From Lachnoclostridium sp. UBA7097 (GTDB lineage Bacteria; Bacillota; Clostridia; Lachnospirales; Lachnospiraceae), in NCBI GenBank assembly GCA_002499945.1, contig DKYP01000177.1:1-38240 (forward strand): a DNA stretch of 38,240 bases, written 5' to 3'. Every line of letters starts with the position of its first letter. Positions within the stretch are counted from its first letter, which is position 1. This document shows, piece by piece, positions 34,548 through 38,240 of this stretch. A model generated the notes under the pieces. It saw only the letters and a list, made by a program, of their open reading frames with translations, was not told the DNA's origin and ran no database searches. The position numbers were made by a program, and so were the translations under genes.

Positions 34548-35477
34548 ATGGATAATGGTATGTCCATGAAGGATTTTGAAAGTGAACTTGCACACTCTTT
34601 TAAGGTTTTAAAGGAGGGTGACATAATTGATGTAATTGTAATAGGGATATCTGATACAGAAGTAACTGTTGACCTGGATTATTATACAGAAGGTATTATC
34701 CCGCTTAACGAATGCAGCCATGACCCTGCGTTTTCAATTAAAAAAGATATTAATATTGGTGATAATATAAAGGCAATGGTTATTGATTCTGAAAATGTAA
34801 GCGGCAATGTTATTCTTTCCTTAAAAGAAGCTAATGATATACTAATCTGGGATGAATTAAAAGAAGATTATAAAAATGGTACTGTTTTTAAAGTAAAGAT
34901 AACTGAATCTGTACCTTCTGGTGTTACAGGATATGTCAAAGGTATGCGCGCTTTTATTCCTGCATCACAGCTTGCCCTGCAATATGTAGAGGATACAGAA
35001 AGCTATGTTGGCATGACGGTTGATGCTGTAATTATTACCGCAGACCCAGATAGCAAGAAGCTTGTCCTTTCTGCTAAAACAATCGAAAAGGAACGTGCCC
35101 TTGCTGAAAAAACACAGCAGATAGGACGCCTTACAGCTGGCTCTATAGCAGAAGGTGTTGTAGAAAGAATTGAGCCATATGGTGCATTTATAAATATAGG
35201 CGGAGGGCTTACAGGGCTCTGCCATATTTCACAGATAACAAATAAGTTTATTAAATCCCCTAAAGAAGTATTAAAGCTTGGAGATACTGTTAAAGCTAAA
35301 ATTATTAAAACAGAAGGTGACAGGATTTCACTAAGTATTAAAGCACTTATGGAGGACGAGCCTGGGCAGGATGATGAAACCTATGATATCCCTGATGAAT
35401 ACAAGGCTGGCAGCAAATCAAATGAAGCAGCAGATGAAAGCCCTTTTGCAAAACTTTTAAAAGATATTAAACTTTAA
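34548..35477 (+). CDS. S1 RNA-binding domain protein (ribosomal protein S1-like)
   Basis: The 309-residue protein has three S1 (OB-fold) repeats at about 20-95, 105-180 and 195-268. The third is the most canonical: GSIAEGVVERIEPYGAFINI, GLCHISQI and GDTVKAKIIK. The first two are more divergent. An acidic linker and the C-terminal helix SPFAKLLKDIKL follow. It probably binds mRNA or the ribosome, as short S1-like proteins in Clostridia are thought to do. It is much shorter than the six-repeat S1 of E. coli, so true ribosomal function is uncertain. It is monocistronic, with its own promoter and the ribosome site ACAGGAGGT. Confidence 0.9.
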   Translation: MDNGMSMKDFESELAHSFKVLKEGDIIDVIVIGISDTEVTVDLDYYTEGIIPLNECSHDPAFSIKKDINIGDNIKAMVIDSENVSGNVILSLKEANDILIWDELKEDYKNGTVFKVKITESVPSGVTGYVKGMRAFIPASQLALQYVEDTESYVGMTVDAVIITADPDSKKLVLSAKTIEKERALAEKTQQIGRLTAGSIAEGVVERIEPYGAFINIGGGLTGLCHISQITNKFIKSPKEVLKLGDTVKAKIIKTEGDRISLSIKALMEDEPGQDDETYDIPDEYKAGSKSNEAADESPFAKLLKDIKL

Positions 35478-35510
35478 ATTTACAATTCCAGCATTTTACC
35501 ACAGATAAAA

Positions 35511-35557
35511 CCAGCATACAATGCAAATATAAACTTTTAATCTGCCCTGTATGCTGG
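35511..35557. terminator. Hairpin between convergent S1-like and anti-sigma genes
   Basis: CCAGCATACA (35511-35520) pairs perfectly with TGTATGCTGG (35548-35557) over a 27-base loop. No strong T-run follows on either strand, so a bidirectional terminator role is only probable. Confidence 0.4.
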
Positions 35558-35598
35558 CATGTATATTTATATAAAATTACCACTTTATGGCGGGTTTA

Positions 35599-36759
35599 TT
35601 AATTATGGTACTGTGAAATTGTTATTTCCCCATTCCTGGCACGTTTTGCCACTGTATAGATGGTATTTTTTCCATCACCCACACTGCTAATTAACTTTGT
35701 CCCATATTCTCCTTTATCAAAATACCATTCTGCTGAAAATGATATCTCACCTTCTGATGATATCCCCTTCCATTTTGTTTCTGGTGAATATGATATTATT
35801 TCATTATAACCAGCTGACGGATATGTCCTGACAGAATCTTTTATTATTGTACACTCTTTTTTTACTCTTTTCCAGTCCCATTCATCTGCATTATCACTAT
35901 TGGTTTCATTATCTGTACTTTCTTCACCATTGTTTTCTTTATCACCAGATTTCCATTTCTTAAGGAGTTTTTCTGCCTTTTCTTCATCAGCCCTGGATTT
36001 GTCAAGCGGAAGTTCAAAAAGTGCATTTATGCCTTTATATTTTTCATTACGTGTAATTTCACCTGTCCCCTTATTAAAATTATAGGCTTCCCTGTCATAA
36101 AAGACATCTCCCAGCACCCCCAGATATACTCCCCTGTTTGCAAATGCTTCTATATTATCATGGTCTGCAAGACGGTACTCAACACCATCTTTAACAAATG
36201 ATGAACAGCCCCCGTCCATATAGTAAATATTTAAAAAGGCGGGGTCTTCGCCTTTAATAAACGGGCTTACAAGGAATTTATTCTCATAATCATCATCTGA
36301 TGTATCTGGCATAGGTGAACCATCTTTCTTTTCAATGGATATAACTGAATATGTCCTGTCCGTATAAATTTCACCATTATCTTCATCCTCAATAAAATAA
36401 TCACCAATTTTATCACCTGAAACAGTCCCCATCAGTGTAATCTTATAATCCCCATATTCCTGGCTTTCATTAATATTAACTGAACCCTTCTCTTTAAATG
36501 CATCTGCAAGCTTTTTTCCTGAAGCTTCTTCTGCTACCTGTTCAGTAGTAAGATATTTCCATGCCCCGTATGCTGTAAGGCTTCCTGCCGTCAAAACAGC
36601 CACAGCTGCCGCCACCATAACTGGTACAGTTTTTAAAAATGGTTTTCTCATGTTATTACCCTCCATTGCTTTCCTTAAAATCTCCTGGTTAAGCTGTGCA
36701 TCTGGTTTTTTTGACGGAATAAGGGCTTCCTTTAATAAATCATCTATTTTACCACTCAT
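35599..36759 (-). CDS. Putative membrane anti-sigma factor
   Basis: The 386-residue protein has a short cytosolic N terminus (MSGKIDDLLKEALIP), one membrane helix at about 43-64 and a large extracytoplasmic region. That region has no recognised catalytic motif and contains a low-complexity acidic stretch rich in N, E, D and S around residue 270. The topology and the position directly after an ECF sigma gene fit an anti-sigma factor holding the sigma at the membrane. The domain resembles the DUF4179-type anti-sigma proteins of Clostridia, but I am not certain. The frame runs up to 36825, but the ATG at 36759 has GGAG six bases upstream and gives a sensible N terminus. Confidence 0.65.
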   Translation of the reverse strand: MSGKIDDLLKEALIPSKKPDAQLNQEILRKAMEGNNMRKPFLKTVPVMVAAAVAVLTAGSLTAYGAWKYLTTEQVAEEASGKKLADAFKEKGSVNINESQEYGDYKITLMGTVSGDKIGDYFIEDEDNGEIYTDRTYSVISIEKKDGSPMPDTSDDDYENKFLVSPFIKGEDPAFLNIYYMDGGCSSFVKDGVEYRLADHDNIEAFANRGVYLGVLGDVFYDREAYNFNKGTGEITRNEKYKGINALFELPLDKSRADEEKAEKLLKKWKSGDKENNGEESTDNETNSDNADEWDWKRVKKECTIIKDSVRTYPSAGYNEIISYSPETKWKGISSEGEISFSAEWYFDKGEYGTKLISSVGDGKNTIYTVAKRARNGEITISQYHN

Positions 36760-36828
36760 AATACACTCCATTTCTGCACACTGCCCGTGCATAATTAATG
36801 AAACATTTCCTGCATTACAGCACATATA

Positions 36829-37344
36829 CTATGTTTCTGCAAGCTGTTTCTTTAAAATTTCCCTCGCCTTATATAGCCTGCTCTTTATAGTTCCTTTTGG
36901 AAGCTTTAATATTTTTGCCACATCAGCTACCTGCAGTTCCTCCATATAATACAAGCACACTGGTATACGGTATTTATCTTCCAGCCTGTTTACTGCCTGG
37001 CGTAACTGCCTTAACTGCTCTTTGTGCAACACTTCATCTTCAAGTGAATACCCACTGTCAATTTCTGCTTCTTCTGTTTCATCTGCCAGGCTCTTAGTCC
37101 CTGCTATTCTTTCACGCCATAAATATTTTCTCTTATGGTTTTTCCATAGTCTTATAGTTATAGATAAAAGATAGCTTTTAGGATTATTTTCTGCCTCTAT
37201 CCTTTTAAGAAGTTCCATTGCTTTAAGAAAAGTGTCCTGGTACAATTCCTCTGCTTCCTGCTGGCTATAAGCCAGATGCAGACAAAATGCATAAATATCA
37301 TTTCCATATGTTTCAATACATTTTTCCAGCTCTGTTACATTCAT
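36829..37344 (-). CDS. ECF-type sigma-70 family RNA polymerase sigma factor
   Basis: The 171-residue protein carries sigma region 2 (FCLHLAYSQQEAEELYQDTF, then YLLSITIRLWKNHKRKY) and region 4 (LPKGTIKSRLYKAREILKK), with no region 1 or 3, as in extracytoplasmic-function sigmas. It directs RNA polymerase to a small stress or envelope regulon. The start has GGAGGG five bases upstream. The downstream membrane protein is its likely anti-sigma factor. Autoregulation is common in the group. The upstream region has a perfect palindrome ATGACGTCAT and a GTGAACC motif, but I cannot assign a promoter with confidence. Confidence 0.9.
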   Translation of the reverse strand: MNVTELEKCIETYGNDIYAFCLHLAYSQQEAEELYQDTFLKAMELLKRIEAENNPKSYLLSITIRLWKNHKRKYLWRERIAGTKSLADETEEAEIDSGYSLEDEVLHKEQLRQLRQAVNRLEDKYRIPVCLYYMEELQVADVAKILKLPKGTIKSRLYKAREILKKQLAET

Positions 37345-37451
37345 TATTTCCCTCCGGTATATGACGTCATTTCCTTTGGATTACCCTTACACCTATACAT
37401 TGTCATAACTTTATATATGGTTCACAAAAAATGAAAAATAATAAAACCAAT
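37345..37451 (-). promoter_or_regulatory. Upstream region of the sigma factor gene with ATGACGTCAT palindrome
   Basis: The palindrome ATGACGTCAT (37361-37370) lies just upstream of the ribosome site GGAGGG. On the minus strand GTGAACC occurs further up (near 37420), resembling the GAAC-type -35 element of ECF promoters, but the -10 partner at proper spacing is not convincing. Confidence 0.3.
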
Positions 37452-37485
37452 AAAAAACGCCGCTATGGCATTACCCATACACGGC
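37452..37485 (-). terminator. Terminator of ispF
   Basis: On the minus strand GCCG-TG-TATGG (37485-37475) pairs with CCATA-G-CGGC (37468-37459), followed by GTTTTTT. It starts eight bases after the ispF stop. Confidence 0.8.
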
Positions 37486-37493
37486 ATCATATT

Positions 37494-38045
37494 TTAATGT
37501 CTTTTACAACCATTACAGCCTTCACATTTCACATTCCCTGCCCCATACTGTGTAACATCATGGCTGTAATCAAACATGGAACTTATAGAACATACTGCCT
37601 GTGAAGCTATCCCCTCACCTGCCCCTGTAAAGCCAAGCCCTTCCTCTGTTGTTGCCTTAACATTAACCTGTCCCATGTCAATCCCAAGCACCTTTGCAAT
37701 ATTTTCACGCATCCCATCTATATAACCACTTAACTTAGGTTTCTGTGCAATAATTGTAGCATCAATATTTTCTATAATATAACACTTTTCCTCAAGCATT
37801 TTTCCTACATACCCAAGAAGTTTAAGGCTTGATATCCCCTTATACCTGTCATCAGTATCCGGAAAATGCTTTCCTATATCGCCAAGTGTTGCTGCCCCGA
37901 GAAGTGCATCCATAACTGCATGTAATAATACATCTGCATCAGAATGTCCAAGCAGCCCCCTTTCATATGGTACCACAACCCCGCCAAGAATAAGTTTCCT
38001 TCCTTCCACAAGCCTGTGGACATCATAACCTGTACCAGCTCTCAT
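37494..38045 (-). CDS. ispF: 2-C-methyl-D-erythritol 2,4-cyclodiphosphate synthase with a Cys-rich C-terminal tail
   Basis: The 183-residue enzyme of the non-mevalonate isoprenoid pathway makes the cyclic diphosphate MEcPP in the cytosol as a trimer. The metal-binding motif GTGYDVHRL, the substrate loop GHSDADVLLHA and the C-terminal TEEGLGFTGAGEGI are intact. Standard IspF ends after about 158 residues. Here about 25 extra residues end CEGCNGCKRH, with cysteines at 174, 177 and 180 that could bind a metal. The start has AGGAGG. The tRNA terminator lies only about 38 bases upstream, so little room exists for a separate promoter, and partial read-through from the tRNA unit is possible. Confidence 0.95.
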   Translation of the reverse strand: MRAGTGYDVHRLVEGRKLILGGVVVPYERGLLGHSDADVLLHAVMDALLGAATLGDIGKHFPDTDDRYKGISSLKLLGYVGKMLEEKCYIIENIDATIIAQKPKLSGYIDGMRENIAKVLGIDMGQVNVKATTEEGLGFTGAGEGIASQAVCSISSMFDYSHDVTQYGAGNVKCEGCNGCKRH

Positions 38046-38082
38046 AAAAACCTCCTTATTTCTTCAAATTAATAGAATGGAC

Positions 38083-38109
38083 AAAAAACCCGGTAATACT
38101 CTTACCGGG
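38083..38109 (-). terminator. Terminator of the tRNA unit
   Basis: On the minus strand CCCGGTAA (38109-38102) and TTACCGGG (38096-38089) form a perfect 8-bp stem with a 5-base loop, followed by six Ts. Confidence 0.85.
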
Positions 38110-38117
38110 CTATGTAG

Positions 38118-38191
38118 TAGCGGGAAAGGGATTTGAACCCATGACACCACGGGTATGAACCGTGTGCTCTAGCCAACTGAGCTATCCCGCC
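38118..38191 (-). tRNA. tRNA-Met (anticodon CAT), elongator type
   Basis: The RNA starts GGCGGGA and pairs with TCCCGCT, discriminator A. The D arm is GCTCAGTTGGCTAGAGC. The anticodon stem CACGG/CCGTG encloses TTCATAC, so the anticodon is CAT. The T loop is TTCAAAT. The G1-U72 pair is usual for elongator Met tRNAs and rules out the initiator form. A tRNA-Ile2 (CAT read after lysidine modification) cannot be fully excluded. CCA is not encoded. The T stem has a U50-U64 mismatch. Confidence 0.9.
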
Positions 38192-38221
38192 ATATTTAAT
38201 TAACTACAGCTTCTGCTGTAA

Positions 38222-38240
38222 TGGGACCTACAGGGCTCGA
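38222..38240 (-). tRNA. 3' end of a second tRNA, cut by the window edge
   Basis: On the minus strand the last 19 bases read TCGAGCCCTGTAGGTCCCA. This fits a T-loop end (TTCGAGC), the 3' T stem CCTGT, the acceptor 3' strand AGGTCCC and discriminator A, predicting an acceptor 5' strand near GGGACCT. The anticodon lies outside the window. A small hairpin (TACAGC with GCTGTA, 38205-38220) separates it from tRNA-Met. Confidence 0.6.

Overview
The window looks like chromosomal DNA of a low-GC Gram-positive anaerobe, most likely a Lachnospiraceae member (Clostridia). The grounds are an AT-rich composition, strong AGGAGG-type ribosome sites, large PAS/receiver hybrid kinases, and a secreted GH32 enzyme ending in BspA-like leucine-rich repeats. 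Genus assignment (Lachnospira- or Roseburia-like) is only a guess.

Layout. Positions 1-210 hold a structured non-coding palindromic element. Positions 390-2618 encode a cytosolic PAS hybrid histidine kinase. Converging on it is a four-gene minus-strand operon (10327 to 2660): a receiver/HD-GYP protein, a membrane hybrid kinase with its own HPt, a second membrane hybrid kinase fused to a complete DegV (fatty-acid-binding) domain, and a HipA/CtkA-like kinase. Upstream of it lies a UPF0175/DUF3368 toxin-antitoxin pair. Then come cysK, an XRE-Fic protein, a PadR/HAAS-membrane/DUF4097 operon with tandem operator-like repeats, and inorganic pyrophosphatase.

Positions 16737-32744 form a carbohydrate locus. 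In transcription order on the minus strand it encodes a membrane-anchored RbsB-like binding protein, a sensor kinase, a LuxR-type regulator and a second anchored binding protein. A mannose-family PTS (IIA, IIB, IIC, IID) follows, then a small membrane protein, a Cof-type phosphatase, HPr and Enzyme I. Divergent from this is a 1825-residue secreted GH32 fructanase. The arrangement closely parallels the LevQRST four-component system, levDEFG PTS and fruA fructanase of Streptococcus mutans. The likely scheme is that the fructanase releases fructose, the binding proteins and kinase sense it outside the cell, and the PTS imports and phosphorylates it.

The right end holds an AAA-ATPase/PD-(D/E)XK gene broken by a frameshift in an A7 tract, an S1-domain RNA-binding protein, an ECF sigma factor with a putative membrane anti-sigma factor, ispF with an unusual cysteine-rich tail, tRNA-Met(CAT), and the 3' end of another tRNA cut by the window edge.

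The two best candidates for under-described biology are the kinase operon carrying a DegV-fused hybrid kinase together with HD-GYP and HipA-like proteins, and the Lev-like sensing locus with its own HPr (Ser46 replaced by Arg) and Enzyme I. No CRISPR array, insertion sequence or prophage was seen.
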